Counted from the stretch's first letter, positions 54,475-63,859 are shown. The stretch: 64,000 nt of DNA from Arthrobacter sp. B1805 (GCF_002929745.1 NZ_PJIQ01000009.1:81332-145331), one strand, 5' to 3'. The notes: a model not told the origin generated them from the sequence alone. Translations and numbers: made by a program.

Positions 54475-56367
54475 ATGCAGCCCACCGCCCAGCGTGCCTC
54501 CCTCCGGGAGTTCTTCCCCTACCTGAAGGGGCACGTGCGCGTCCTCCTCCTTGTCGCCGTCGTCTCCCTGATCTCGACCGGCCTCTCGATCGCCCAGCCG
54601 CTCATGGTTCAGCAACTCGTCAACGCCGTGTCGGCGAGTCGACCGGCCACGGTGTTCATCTGGTTCCTCGTCGCGATCACCCTCGGCGGCGCTGTCTTCG
54701 GGGCAGCGCAGTCCTACCTCCTGCAGCGCACGGCCGAGTCCGTGGTGCTGGGCGTGCGCCGGTCACTGGTCCGGCAGTTGCTGGCCCTTCCCGTCCGTGA
54801 ATTCGACCGCAGGCGCGTGGGGGACCTCATGTCCCGCGTCGGCTCGGACACGACACTCATGCGGAGCGTCATCACCTCGGGCCTCTTCGAGATCGTGTCG
54901 TCCATCCTGATGTTCTGTGCCGCCGTCGTCCTCATGGTGCTCATCGACCCGCTGCTGTTCGGCATCACGCTCTCGGCGGTCCTGCTCGGTGCAGGCGGCG
55001 TCCTGTTCCTCGGACGCCTCATCCGCACGCGGAGCCGCGACGTCCAGGATGCCGTCGGGTCGATGACCGCCGCCGTCGAGCGCGGGCTCTCCGGCATCCG
55101 GACGATCAAGGCGTCGGTCGCGGAGGAGCGCGAGGCAGTGGTGATCGACGGCGAGGCGACGAAGGCGTTCCGCGCCGGTATCGCGATGGCGCGCTTGCAA
55201 GCCGCGGTGCAACCCATCATGTCCATTTGCGTCCAGGGTGCCTTCATCGTGGTCCTCGCCGTCGGCGGGATCCGCGTGGCCGGCGGCCAGCTGCAGCTCG
55301 GCGACCTGATCGCGTTCATCCTGTACCTGTTCCTCCTCGTGATGCCCATCGGATCGGCCATGAGCGCTTTCGTCCAGATCCAGTCGGGGCTCGCCGCGCT
55401 GGACCGCATCCAGGAAATCGCCCGCCTTGACCCCGAGCGGTCCGACGAGACCGGGCTCGTGCCCGCGACACCGAGCACTGCCGCCGCGGGCGCACGGCCC
55501 GGAGTCGACGGCTCGCCGGCGGTGCCCGTCGGTGGTGCCATCGAATTCCGTGCTGTCAGCTTCCGATACGCCGCCGGGGACGACGACGGGGCGTCGCCAG
55601 CCGGGCCGGCCGGGGACGCCCCGGCCGGTGACGAGTCGCCGGAGAAGGGACAGGTGACCGGCCCGCCGGGCCGCGGCCAGCTCGTGCTCGACGGCGTCAC
55701 CTTCACCGTTCCCGCCGGTAGCAGGACCGCGCTCGTCGGACCCTCGGGAGCGGGGAAGTCGACGGTTCTTGCCCTCCTCGAGCGGTTCTACGAGCCCACG
55801 GACGGCAGCATCACCTTCGGCGGCACCGAGCTGCCGGGTCTCCACCGTTCCTCCCTCCGCTCGCACATCGGGCTGGTCGAGCAGGAGGCGCCGGTGCTCA
55901 GCGGAACGCTGGCGGACAACCTGAGACTGGCCGCACCGGCCGCGACCGACGAGCAACTCCGACGCGTCCTCGCCGCCGTCGGGCTCGACGCTCTCGGGGA
56001 CCGGTCCGATGACGGCCTCGACCTCAATCTGGGGGAGGACGGGATCCGGCTTTCGGGCGGCCAGCGCCAGCGCCTCGCCTGGGCCCGCGTGATCCTCGCC
56101 GACCGTCCTGTGCTGCTGATGGACGAGCCGACGTCCGCCGTCGATTCGCGGACGGAGCAGCTGCTGCAGCAGACCCTGGGGGAGGCATCACGGAACCGTA
56201 CGGTCGTCGTTGTCGCGCACCGCCTCTCCACGGTGGCCGACTTCGACCAGATCGTCGTACTCGACCAGGGGCGGGTTGCTGCCGTGGGCACCCACGAGCA
56301 GCTCCTGCAGGACAGCGAGCTGTACCGCGACATGGCCGCGCGTCAACGCCTGGTCGCGCACGCATGA
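54475..56367 (+). CDS. ABC exporter (fused membrane and ATPase domains)
   Basis: A 630-residue half-transporter with six membrane helices (about 15-320) and one nucleotide-binding domain. Walker A is GPSGAGKST near residue 424, the signature is LSGGQRQRLAWARVILADRP near 525, Walker B is VLLMDEPTSAVD, and the H-loop is VVAHRLSTV. Residues about 366-402 are a Gly/Pro/Asp/Ala-rich insertion inside the ATPase domain, next to a second low-complexity linker (about 322-350). The single gene implies a homodimer; the cargo is unknown. The ATG follows AGGG. Confidence 0.92.
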   Translation: MQPTAQRASLREFFPYLKGHVRVLLLVAVVSLISTGLSIAQPLMVQQLVNAVSASRPATVFIWFLVAITLGGAVFGAAQSYLLQRTAESVVLGVRRSLVRQLLALPVREFDRRRVGDLMSRVGSDTTLMRSVITSGLFEIVSSILMFCAAVVLMVLIDPLLFGITLSAVLLGAGGVLFLGRLIRTRSRDVQDAVGSMTAAVERGLSGIRTIKASVAEEREAVVIDGEATKAFRAGIAMARLQAAVQPIMSICVQGAFIVVLAVGGIRVAGGQLQLGDLIAFILYLFLLVMPIGSAMSAFVQIQSGLAALDRIQEIARLDPERSDETGLVPATPSTAAAGARPGVDGSPAVPVGGAIEFRAVSFRYAAGDDDGASPAGPAGDAPAGDESPEKGQVTGPPGRGQLVLDGVTFTVPAGSRTALVGPSGAGKSTVLALLERFYEPTDGSITFGGTELPGLHRSSLRSHIGLVEQEAPVLSGTLADNLRLAAPAATDEQLRRVLAAVGLDALGDRSDDGLDLNLGEDGIRLSGGQRQRLAWARVILADRPVLLMDEPTSAVDSRTEQLLQQTLGEASRNRTVVVVAHRLSTVADFDQIVVLDQGRVAAVGTHEQLLQDSELYRDMAARQRLVAHA

Positions 56368-56403
56368 CGACCGGAAGAGGTGTTCCGGGGCCCGTCGGGC
56401 CGA

Positions 56404-56949
56404 TCAGCCGTCGACAGGTCGCCCGGCCTCGCGATCCAGCAGTCGCTGCTTGACGTGCAGCCCCCAGCGGAAGCCGCCCAGTGTGCCGTCCGTCCTGATG
56501 ATCCTGTGGCAGGGGACGAAGAGCGCGGCGGCGTTCTTCGCGCACGCTCCGGCCGCTGCCCGAACCGCGCTCGGGCTGCCCGTGCGCTCTGCGTACTGGA
56601 GGTAAGTGACGGGTGAGCCCGGCTCGACCGTGCGCAGCACGTCCCACGCATGGGCCCGGAACGGTCCCGAGACCTGCACCACCCGGACGGCATCGATGGC
56701 ACCGAAGTCGCCGTCGTAGTAGCGGGACACGGCGTCGACGATCGGCTGGACCGACGAGGAGGCGGCGTCGAAGCTTCTTCCCCTGATGGTCGGATGGATC
56801 TGTCCGATCAGGTCCGAGGCGAGGTCCGTCCATCCGGACGAGAGAACCGCGCCCTCCGCTTCGATGACGGTGAAGGCGCCGTCGGGCGTGTCCAGCGTGG
56901 TCGTGGTGGCGCCGTGCAGGGTAGCGGCGTGGGCAGGAGTGGCGGTCAT
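56404..56949 (-). CDS. ogt: Methylated-DNA-protein-cysteine methyltransferase
   Basis: Suicide repair protein that removes methyl groups from O6-methylguanine. The 181-residue protein has the active site VPCHRIIRTDG with Cys147, preceded by the AVRAAAGACAKN recognition helix. It lies 73 bases downstream of the ada-alkA gene on the same strand, so both are probably in one operon. Its role complements glycosylase repair encoded next to it. Confidence 0.94.
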   Translation of the reverse strand: MTATPAHAATLHGATTTTLDTPDGAFTVIEAEGAVLSSGWTDLASDLIGQIHPTIRGRSFDAASSSVQPIVDAVSRYYDGDFGAIDAVRVVQVSGPFRAHAWDVLRTVEPGSPVTYLQYAERTGSPSAVRAAAGACAKNAAALFVPCHRIIRTDGTLGGFRWGLHVKQRLLDREAGRPVDG

Positions 56950-57022
56950 GGCGATCCGATCGTTCGAATGCGGTGGGAACGGGTGGGTGGTGCGGAGCCG
57001 ATGCGGAAGAGGAGGAAACCGG

Positions 57023-58600
57023 TCAGGCGACGACGAGTCTTGGTCGGGACGTCCCATCCCGGGTGCGCTGTGCTGCGGTCCTCCACAGGTGCAGCGTCGC
57101 ATATGAGCGCCACGGCCTGACGCCGGCCATCGCGTCGTCGAGCGAGGCACGGGAGGAGCGCGGATCGATCGCCGTGATCTCCGGCGTCGGTCGGGTTCCG
57201 CCCGGCCGTTCGAGCCGCGCCCACCCACTCCGCACTGCGGCGTCGGACGGAAGGTGGATGTCGGGGTGCCCGAGCACGCGCATGATCACATAGTCGGCGG
57301 TCCACGGTCCCACGCCGTCGAGCTGCAGGAGCGCTGCACGCAGGGTCACGGGATCGGATCCGACGCCCACCTCGAGGGCGCCGGACGCGAGCGCCCGTGC
57401 TGCCGAGCGCAGGGCCTGGTTGCGTCGGTGCGGGCCCCGCAGGAGCGGTTCCGGTGCTTCAGCGAGATCCTCCGCCGACGGGAACAGCTTCGCCAGCGGC
57501 GTACCGGGCAACTCCACGGGGGCGCCTGCCGCCGCAAGCCGGGTGAGTGCTCCGGTCGCCGCAAGGACCGTGACCTGCTGACCGACGATCGCACGGACCA
57601 GGGTCTCGTGGGGATCGAGCGAGCCCGGAAGCCGCATGCCGGGCGTGCGCTCCACCAGATCCGCGAAGGAGGGGTTGCGCGACAGGGCCGCATCGATCGC
57701 GACGGGGTCGGCGTCGAGGTCGAACAGTCGCCGGATGCGGGTCAGGAGCGCGGGAAGATCCGCCAGACCCGACACCGAGACCGTCACCGGCAGGGCTGCC
57801 TGCCCGTTGCCGCGCAGCTCGACGGCGTTCGCCCTGAACCAGGCCGGACCGGACGGCAGCCGGAGCAGTCGTCCGTAGCTCGCGGCTCCGGTGTACTCGA
57901 CCCCTTCGACGGAACGGGCGGCGAGAAAATCGAAGATCCCGTTGTCGTAGGGCAACCGCACGGGAAGGGACAGTGAGATCCGGACCTGTCCGCCCGTCGT
58001 CACGCCGTCGCCGACCGGGTCGTCCGCCCTTCTGCGGCGCTGCTGCCGGGAGGCGTCCCGCAGCTGCCGCGGGGTGAGGTCGAAAACCTGCTGGACGGTG
58101 TCGTTGAACTGCCGAACGCTGCCGAATCCCGCGGCGAAGGCGATGTCCGCGAAGCGCAGCGGGGAAGCGGTGAGCAGGGCTCGGGCGGTTTGCGCACGGT
58201 GCGCGCGGGCAAGCGCGAGAGCGCCCGCGCCGAGCTCGTCCTTCAGGATGCGGTTCAGGTGCCGGGGCGAGTACCCGAGCCCGGCCGCCAATCCGGACAC
58301 TCCCGAGCGGTCCACCTCGCCGTCGGCGATGAGGCGCATCGCCCGGGCCGCGGTATCGCTACGGATGTTCCACTCCGGGTCTCCCGGCACGGCCTCCGGC
58401 AGGCAGCGTTTGCAGGCGCGGTAGCCGGCCTCGTGCGCCGCGGCCGACGTGCGGAAGAAGGTGACGTTGGTGGGCTTGGGCGTCCGGGCGGGGCAGGAGG
58501 GCCGGCAGTAGATCCCCGTGGTCGAGACGGCCGTCACGAACTGCCCGTCGAATCGCACGTCGCGAGCATCGATCGCGCGGTACTGCTGCCAGAAGTCCAT
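57023..58600 (-). CDS. alkA: Ada-AlkA fusion: adaptive-response regulator with DNA-3-methyladenine glycosylase II domain
   Basis: A 525-residue three-part protein. Residues 1-75 are the Ada zinc domain with Cys32, Cys36, Cys63 and Cys66; methyl transfer from phosphotriesters to the first Cys turns such proteins into activators. Residues about 85-190 are an AraC-type DNA-binding domain (FADIAFAAGFGSVRQFNDT). Residues about 205-500 are an AlkA domain with helix-hairpin-helix LDGVGPWTADYVIMRVLG and the catalytic Asp at about 453 in HLPSDAAVR. It thus senses and repairs alkylation and likely controls itself and ogt downstream. Confidence 0.94.
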   Translation of the reverse strand: MDFWQQYRAIDARDVRFDGQFVTAVSTTGIYCRPSCPARTPKPTNVTFFRTSAAAHEAGYRACKRCLPEAVPGDPEWNIRSDTAARAMRLIADGEVDRSGVSGLAAGLGYSPRHLNRILKDELGAGALALARAHRAQTARALLTASPLRFADIAFAAGFGSVRQFNDTVQQVFDLTPRQLRDASRQQRRRRADDPVGDGVTTGGQVRISLSLPVRLPYDNGIFDFLAARSVEGVEYTGAASYGRLLRLPSGPAWFRANAVELRGNGQAALPVTVSVSGLADLPALLTRIRRLFDLDADPVAIDAALSRNPSFADLVERTPGMRLPGSLDPHETLVRAIVGQQVTVLAATGALTRLAAAGAPVELPGTPLAKLFPSAEDLAEAPEPLLRGPHRRNQALRSAARALASGALEVGVGSDPVTLRAALLQLDGVGPWTADYVIMRVLGHPDIHLPSDAAVRSGWARLERPGGTRPTPEITAIDPRSSRASLDDAMAGVRPWRSYATLHLWRTAAQRTRDGTSRPRLVVA

Positions 58601-58692
58601 GCCGCCATCCTGTCATTGCGCAGGGGTAGGAACTAGCGGGAATCGGACGTGGCTGCGGGAGGGCAGCGGCGGGGTTTTGCTACGGTCGACGG

Positions 58693-59337
58693 GTGACGGA
58701 GCAGAGCGGGACGCCGCAGGACGGTCGGGACAGGCTCGGCGGCAGCGCGCTCGACGTGGCCCCCTGGCTCCTCGGCGCGCATCTGACGCACAGCGACGAG
58801 GACGGCGAGGTCACCGTGCGCGTGACTGAGGTGGAGGCGTACCTCGGTCCGGACGACCCGGGTTCCCATGCATTCCGCGGCAGGACCGCGCGGAATGCGT
58901 CCATGTTCGGCCCTGCCGGTCACCTCTACGTCTACTTCACCTACGGCATGCACTACTGCGCCAACATCGTCTGCGGCAGGGAGGGCTGGGCGACCGGGCT
59001 GCTGCTGCGGGCGGGCGAGATCGTCGAGGGTGCGGACCTCGCGCGGCAGCGCCGCTCGCATCCGGCGTCGGATCTCGACCTCGCCCGTGGTCCGGCCCGC
59101 CTCGCTCAGGCACTGGGGCTGGACCGCCGGTTCGACGGGGCCGATGCATTCGCGGATCCCTTCCGGCTCGTCCTCCCGGAGGAACCAGCGACGGCGGTGG
59201 AACAAGGTCCACGAGTTGGAGTGAGCGGTGTCGCCGGGACAGCGGACTACCCGTGGCGTTTCTGGCTGCCGGGAGAACCCACCGTTTCCCGGTACCGTCC
59301 CGGCAAACAACGCCCAGCCCGTAAGGTTGATTCGTGA
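58693..59337 (+). CDS. DNA-3-methyladenine glycosylase (AAG/MPG family)
   Basis: Excises alkylated purines. The 214-residue protein has the family stretches VTEVEAYLGPDDPGSHAFRG near residue 43 (with the catalytic Glu), NASMFGPAGHLYVYFTYGMH near 73 and LARGPARLAQALG near 135. It is divergent from ada-alkA across 92 bases. The GTG follows TACGGT by 6 bases, a leaderless pattern. The stop overlaps apt (GTGA). The mpg-tyrS proximity is also known from mycobacteria. Confidence 0.95.
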   Translation: MTEQSGTPQDGRDRLGGSALDVAPWLLGAHLTHSDEDGEVTVRVTEVEAYLGPDDPGSHAFRGRTARNASMFGPAGHLYVYFTYGMHYCANIVCGREGWATGLLLRAGEIVEGADLARQRRSHPASDLDLARGPARLAQALGLDRRFDGADAFADPFRLVLPEEPATAVEQGPRVGVSGVAGTADYPWRFWLPGEPTVSRYRPGKQRPARKVDS

Positions 59338-59912
59338 CGATGAGCGGAGCGGACAGCGCGCAGGACCCAGCAGGACCCTCGGCACTCGCCGCGGAAGCGA
59401 AGGAATCCATCGACCGGCTGTGCGCCGTCGTTCCCGATTTCCCGTCGCCCGGGATCATGTTCCGCGACCTCACTCCCGTCTTCGCCGACGGGCTCTCATT
59501 CCGCTCCGTGGTCGACGCCCTGGCGGAGCCGTACGCAGGGACCTTCGACGCGGTCGCCGGAGTCGAGGCCCGGGGATTCCTCCTCGCGGCTGCCGTCGCC
59601 TACGCGACCGGAACCGGCGTCGTCACGGTGCGCAAGGCCGGCAAGCTGCCGCGCCCCGTGTTCCGCGAGTCGTACGATCTCGAATACGGACAGGCGGCGC
59701 TCGAGATCCACCGGTCCGACCTTCCGCCGGGTGCCCGCGTCCTCGTGCTCGACGACGTCCTCGCCACGGGCGGGACGCTAGGGGCGGCGTGCACGCTGCT
59801 CGAGAAGGCAGGAGCCGTCGTCGTCGGATGCGGCGTCGTACTCGAACTCGGAGACCTGGGCGGACGCCGCACACTCGCAGGCCGCCCGGTCCGGGCGCTG
59901 GAGACCGTGTAG
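59334..59912 (+). CDS. apt: Adenine phosphoribosyltransferase
   Basis: Salvages adenine to AMP with PRPP. The 192-residue type I phosphoribosyltransferase has the PRPP loop RVLVLDDVLATGGTLGA near residue 137, VEARGFLLAAA near 80 and the FPSPGIMFRDLTP N-terminal segment. The GTG start shares bases with the upstream glycosylase stop, suggesting co-transcription. An ATG two codons in is also possible. Confidence 0.95.
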   Translation: MTMSGADSAQDPAGPSALAAEAKESIDRLCAVVPDFPSPGIMFRDLTPVFADGLSFRSVVDALAEPYAGTFDAVAGVEARGFLLAAAVAYATGTGVVTVRKAGKLPRPVFRESYDLEYGQAALEIHRSDLPPGARVLVLDDVLATGGTLGAACTLLEKAGAVVVGCGVVLELGDLGGRRTLAGRPVRALETV

Positions 59913-59962
59913 CATCCGTCGCGCTAGAATTGACGGTCTGCCTTTCTGGAAGGAAGTTTCCG

Positions 59963-62215
59963 ATGCATGAGACGTCCCAGGCCAAAGCCGAGCTCGACCA
60001 CGAGCGCGAGTACGTCGACGGCCTGTACCGCCGGCTCGACGAACTCCGGGCAGAGAAAGCCCAGCAGCTGGCCGACGTCCGGCGCACGCAGGCAGCAGGA
60101 TCCCACCAGAACCGGTCGGAACGCGACGCCTTCGCCACGATGTACGAGGACCGCCTCGCCCAGCTGAACGCGGTCGACGACAGGCTCGTGTTCGGGCGCC
60201 TGGATCTCGACGACGGGGACAAGCGGTACATCGGTCGCATCGGCCTCTCCGACGACGACCTCCGTCAGCTGATGGTCGACTGGCGCGCCCCGGAGGCGGG
60301 TACCTTCTACCAGGCCACGGCGTTCGAGCGCATGGGTGTGCGGCGGCGTCGCCACCTCATCCTGTCCCGGCGCGACGTCGTCGCCATCGAGGATGACGTC
60401 CTCGACGCGGATCTCCTCGGCGATGATGAGTCCCTGCAGGGGGAGGGCGCGCTGCTGGCGGCGCTCAATTCCCGCCGTACCGGCCAGATGTCCGACATCG
60501 TGGGGACCATCCAGGCGGAGCAGGACCGCATCATCCGCGCCCCCCTGCCGGGAGTCACCGTCGTCCAGGGTGGTCCCGGCACGGGCAAGACGGCCGTGGC
60601 GTTGCACCGCGCCGCGTATCTCCTCTACACGCACCGCGATCGGCTCAAGTCGGCAGGTGTCCTGCTCGTGGGTCCCACCGACGCCTTCATGAAGTACATC
60701 GAGCGCGTCCTGCCGTCCCTCGGCGAGACCGGCGTGGTGATGGCCGGGATCGGAACGCTCATGCCGGGTGTCGCCACCGTGCAGGAGCCGAACGACGAGG
60801 TCGCCGCCATCAAGGGCCGGCTCGAGATGGCGCAGGTCATCAGGAACGCCGTCGCCAATCGTGAGCGCGTGCCGGTGGAGAACCAGCGGCTCAACGTCGA
60901 GGGCACCATGCTCACGCTCACGCCGAGGCAGGTGAGCCGTGCGCGGGAGCGTGCCCGCGCCACCGGCAAGCCGCACAACGAGGCACGCGTGACGTTCGTG
61001 AAGACCCTCCTGCGCGAGCTCACGGAGCAGTTGCTGGACAAGCTCGAGGAGTCGTCGGGCGGGGGGAACAATGCCGACCGCTCCTACCTGGCGGAAGATG
61101 TCCGCAGCTCCCGCGATGTCCGGATCGCACTCAACCTCGCCTGGATGCCGCTCACGCCGCAGAAGCTGGTGTCGGAGCTGTTCGCGCGTCCGGAGCTGCT
61201 CCGTGCAGCGGCGCCCCAGCTGAACGCTGCCGAACTCGCCGCCCTGGCGCGACCCGTCGGCTCGCCCTGGACCGAAGCCGACGTGCCGTTGCTCGACGAG
61301 GCCGCCGAACTCCTCGGTGAGCTCGACGCATCGGCCGGCCGTGACAGCGCAGCGCAGGAGCAGGAGCAGAAGCGCGATCTCGCCAATGCCGAGCGGGCTC
61401 TCGAGAACGTCAACGCGTCACTCGAGGACGCCGGAGTCGACGGCGTGCTGACTGCGGAGGACCTCGCGCAGCACAACGCCGTCACCGCGACGCGACTCTC
61501 GGCGGCGGAACGGGCTTCGGGCGACCGCACGTGGGCCTACGGCCACATCGTGGTCGACGAGGCGCAGGAGTTGTCGCCGATGCAGTGGCGCCTGCTGATG
61601 AGGCGGTGCCCGCTCAAGTCCTTCACCATCGTCGGTGACATCGCGCAGACGAGTTCGGCTGCAGGATCCAGGTCGTGGCAGCAGGCGCTCGAGCCGTTCG
61701 TGGGGAACCGGTGGCAGCTCGAGGAGCTGACGGTCAATTACCGCACTCCGTCGCAGATCGCCGAGGCGGCGGTCCGCATGGCCAATGCCGCCGGTTTGGT
61801 CGTATCGGCGCCCAAGGCCGTTCGGGAGGGCAGGTTCAGTCCCGTCCTCGATACCGTGCCGGAGCTCATCCCGTCCCTGGTGGACGTCATGCCCGAGGAG
61901 CTGTCGGCCATCGACGGCGGGCTGCTCGCCGTCATCGCTCCCGAGAACCAGCTCGACGACGTCCGTGGTGCCCTGACGGCGGGATACGGCGATCGCGTCG
62001 GCTCCGGAGCAGGCGGGCCGGGCCAGGACATAGTGGTGATCAGCCCGCGGGAGTCCAAGGGGCTGGAGTTCGACGGCGTCGTCATCCTCGAACCGCAGGA
62101 AATGCTGGACTCCGCTACGGCCAGGGTCGGTGATCTGTACGTCGCGATGACCCGCCCTACCCAGCGCCTGCGCATGATCTCGACCGGTCGAATTCCTGCT
62201 GGTATCGCCGGCTGA
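59963..62215 (+). CDS. HelD-like UvrD/Rep-family helicase
   Basis: A 750-residue SF1 ATPase with an N-terminal helical coiled-coil arm (residues 1-70), Walker A QGGPGTGKTAVALHRAAYLL near 202, an inserted helical region (about 300-510), Walker B HIVVDEAQELSPMQWRLL near 528, and C-terminal helicase motifs (VISPRESKGLEFDGVVIL, VAMTRPTQRLRM). This architecture is that of HelD, which releases RNA polymerase from DNA and, in some actinobacteria, protects it from rifampicin. The ATG follows AAGGAAG. Preceding TAGAAT at about 59924 may be a promoter. Confidence 0.88.
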   Translation: MHETSQAKAELDHEREYVDGLYRRLDELRAEKAQQLADVRRTQAAGSHQNRSERDAFATMYEDRLAQLNAVDDRLVFGRLDLDDGDKRYIGRIGLSDDDLRQLMVDWRAPEAGTFYQATAFERMGVRRRRHLILSRRDVVAIEDDVLDADLLGDDESLQGEGALLAALNSRRTGQMSDIVGTIQAEQDRIIRAPLPGVTVVQGGPGTGKTAVALHRAAYLLYTHRDRLKSAGVLLVGPTDAFMKYIERVLPSLGETGVVMAGIGTLMPGVATVQEPNDEVAAIKGRLEMAQVIRNAVANRERVPVENQRLNVEGTMLTLTPRQVSRARERARATGKPHNEARVTFVKTLLRELTEQLLDKLEESSGGGNNADRSYLAEDVRSSRDVRIALNLAWMPLTPQKLVSELFARPELLRAAAPQLNAAELAALARPVGSPWTEADVPLLDEAAELLGELDASAGRDSAAQEQEQKRDLANAERALENVNASLEDAGVDGVLTAEDLAQHNAVTATRLSAAERASGDRTWAYGHIVVDEAQELSPMQWRLLMRRCPLKSFTIVGDIAQTSSAAGSRSWQQALEPFVGNRWQLEELTVNYRTPSQIAEAAVRMANAAGLVVSAPKAVREGRFSPVLDTVPELIPSLVDVMPEELSAIDGGLLAVIAPENQLDDVRGALTAGYGDRVGSGAGGPGQDIVVISPRESKGLEFDGVVILEPQEMLDSATARVGDLYVAMTRPTQRLRMISTGRIPAGIAG

Positions 62216-62227
62216 TAATTTGGGAGG

Positions 62228-63553
62228 GTGTCCCAGCAAACAGATACCCCGGTCAGTGGCCTCGAAGGCCAGCACAACGATCCGTCGTTCGGCACCATCT
62301 ACGACGAGCTGGTGTGGCGCGGCCTGGTGTATGTGTCCACCGACGAGGGCGAGTTGAAGGAACTGCTGGCGGGCCCTCCCATCACTTTCTACTGCGGTTT
62401 CGATCCCACGGCTCCCAGTCTCCATCTCGGCAACCTGGTCCAGCTGCTGACGATGCGTCGGCTGCAGCTCGCCGGACACCACCCCCTGGGCCTCGTCGGG
62501 GGGTCCACCGGGCTCGTCGGTGATCCGCGCCCGACGGCGGAACGCACCATGAACACGAAGGAGACCGTCGCGGAGTGGGTCGGCTACCTCCAGGGCCAGG
62601 TGCAGCGGTTCCTCTCTTTCGAGGGCGGCAACGCGGCCCGCATGGTCAACAACCTCGACTGGACCGGACCGATGAGCGTCATCGACTTCCTGCGTGACGT
62701 CGGCAAGTACTTCCGCGTGGGCACGATGATCAAAAAGGAGACGGTCGCCAAGCGCCTGAACTCGGACGAGGGCATCAGCTACACCGAGTTCAGCTACCAG
62801 ATCCTGCAGGGCATGGACTACCTGCAGCTCTTCCGGGACTACGGCTGTGTGCTGCAGACGGGCGGGTCCGATCAGTGGGGCAACCTCACGAGCGGAACCG
62901 AGCTGGTGCGCAAGGTCGAAGGGAAGGGTGTGCATGCCATCGGCACGCCGCTGATCACGAACTCGGACGGCACCAAGTTCGGCAAGAGCGAAGGCAACGC
63001 CATCTGGCTGGACTCCGCGATGACGAGCCCCTACGCGATGTTCCAGTTCTGGCTCAACACCTCGGATGCCGACGTGGCCGAGCGGTTGCGCATCTTCACG
63101 TTCCGCAGCAGGTCGGAGATCGAGGATTTGGAGCGGGCGACCGCTGAGCGCCCCCACGAGAGGGCGGCCCAGCGAGCCCTCGCCTATGACGTGACGTCGC
63201 TCGTCCACGGGGTCGAAGCGACCGAGAAGGTCATCGCTGCCTCTGCTGCACTCTTCGGGAACGGCGAACTCGGCGGACTCGACCTCCCTACCCTGCAGGC
63301 GGCGACAGCGGAACTCGAATCCGTGTCCGTCGCCCGGGATGCCCTGGGCATCGTCGACCTCCTCGTCGCATCGGGCCTGTCGGCCAGCAACTCGGCGGCT
63401 CGTCGCACGATTGCCGAGGGCGGCGCCTACGTCAACAACACGAAGATCACGGACACCGATCACATCATCGGTGACGACGACTTGCTGCACGGACGCTACC
63501 TTCTGGTCCGCCGCGGGAAGCGCAACCTGGCGATGGTCGACGTCGTCGGATGA
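62228..63553 (+). CDS. tyrS: Tyrosine-tRNA ligase
   Basis: Class I synthetase of 441 residues. FYCGFDPTAPSLHLGN near residue 52 carries the HIGH-type signature, and KFGKS at 250-254 the KMSKS-type loop; the Tyr-binding YQILQGMD lies near 190. A C-terminal S4 domain (about 370-441) binds tRNA. The GTG at 62228 has TAATTT 6 bases upstream (leaderless form), although GGGAGG touches the start. A strong hairpin follows the gene. Confidence 0.96.
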   Translation: MSQQTDTPVSGLEGQHNDPSFGTIYDELVWRGLVYVSTDEGELKELLAGPPITFYCGFDPTAPSLHLGNLVQLLTMRRLQLAGHHPLGLVGGSTGLVGDPRPTAERTMNTKETVAEWVGYLQGQVQRFLSFEGGNAARMVNNLDWTGPMSVIDFLRDVGKYFRVGTMIKKETVAKRLNSDEGISYTEFSYQILQGMDYLQLFRDYGCVLQTGGSDQWGNLTSGTELVRKVEGKGVHAIGTPLITNSDGTKFGKSEGNAIWLDSAMTSPYAMFQFWLNTSDADVAERLRIFTFRSRSEIEDLERATAERPHERAAQRALAYDVTSLVHGVEATEKVIAASAALFGNGELGGLDLPTLQAATAELESVSVARDALGIVDLLVASGLSASNSAARRTIAEGGAYVNNTKITDTDHIIGDDDLLHGRYLLVRRGKRNLAMVDVVG

Positions 63554-63581
63554 TCCTTGCGATCTGATGCACGCTGTTGCT

Positions 63582-63616
63582 CGGGCCGGCACGCTCCTCG
63601 GGAGGGTGTCGGCCCG
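63582..63616 (+). terminator. Terminator of tyrS
   Basis: CGGGCCGGCAC pairs with GTGTCGGCCCG (one G-T pair), extended inside by CTCC/GGAG, 28 bases after the stop. No T tract follows. Confidence 0.8.
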
Positions 63617-63644
63617 TGCTGTTCGCCGGTGGTGGTGGGTGGAT

Positions 63645-63673
63645 TTGTGTTGGAGGTGCGGTGGTCGTATAGT
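63645..63673 (+). promoter_or_regulatory. Putative rRNA operon promoter P1
   Basis: TTGTGT at 63645-63650 and TATAGT at 63668-63673 with a 17-base spacer, just after the tyrS terminator and 330 bases before the window end. Confidence 0.5.
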
Positions 63674-63823
63674 TGTGGAGTTGCCCCGGTGAGGGTGACC
63701 AACCCCTTCGAAATCTAGCGGTCAGTCTGTGCGCTCTGAAATGGGCGAGGAATTGACCTCTATTTGTCATGGGATTGCTTTGTCGAATTTGTATTTTGCG
63801 GGCACTAAGCCAAAGCAGCGGAT

Positions 63824-63853
63824 TTGACAAGGGAAATCGAAGTGAAATAAGCT
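63824..63853 (+). promoter_or_regulatory. Putative rRNA operon promoter P2
   Basis: A perfect TTGACA at 63824-63829 and TAAGCT at 63848-63853 (18-base spacer). The surrounding 130 bases are clearly lower in GC than the genes around. Tandem promoters are common before actinobacterial rrn operons. Confidence 0.65.
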
Positions 63854-63859
63854 GTGAAC

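Noticed and set aside
56949..56975. SOS box upstream of ogt (TCGAAC half-site on the minus strand)
   Set aside because: The second half-site is missing; one perfect half is expected by chance in this much sequence.
61418..63592. A minus-strand frame of over 700 codons spanning the HelD and tyrS genes
   Set aside because: It crosses two well-supported genes and their boundary; codon bias belongs to the plus strand.
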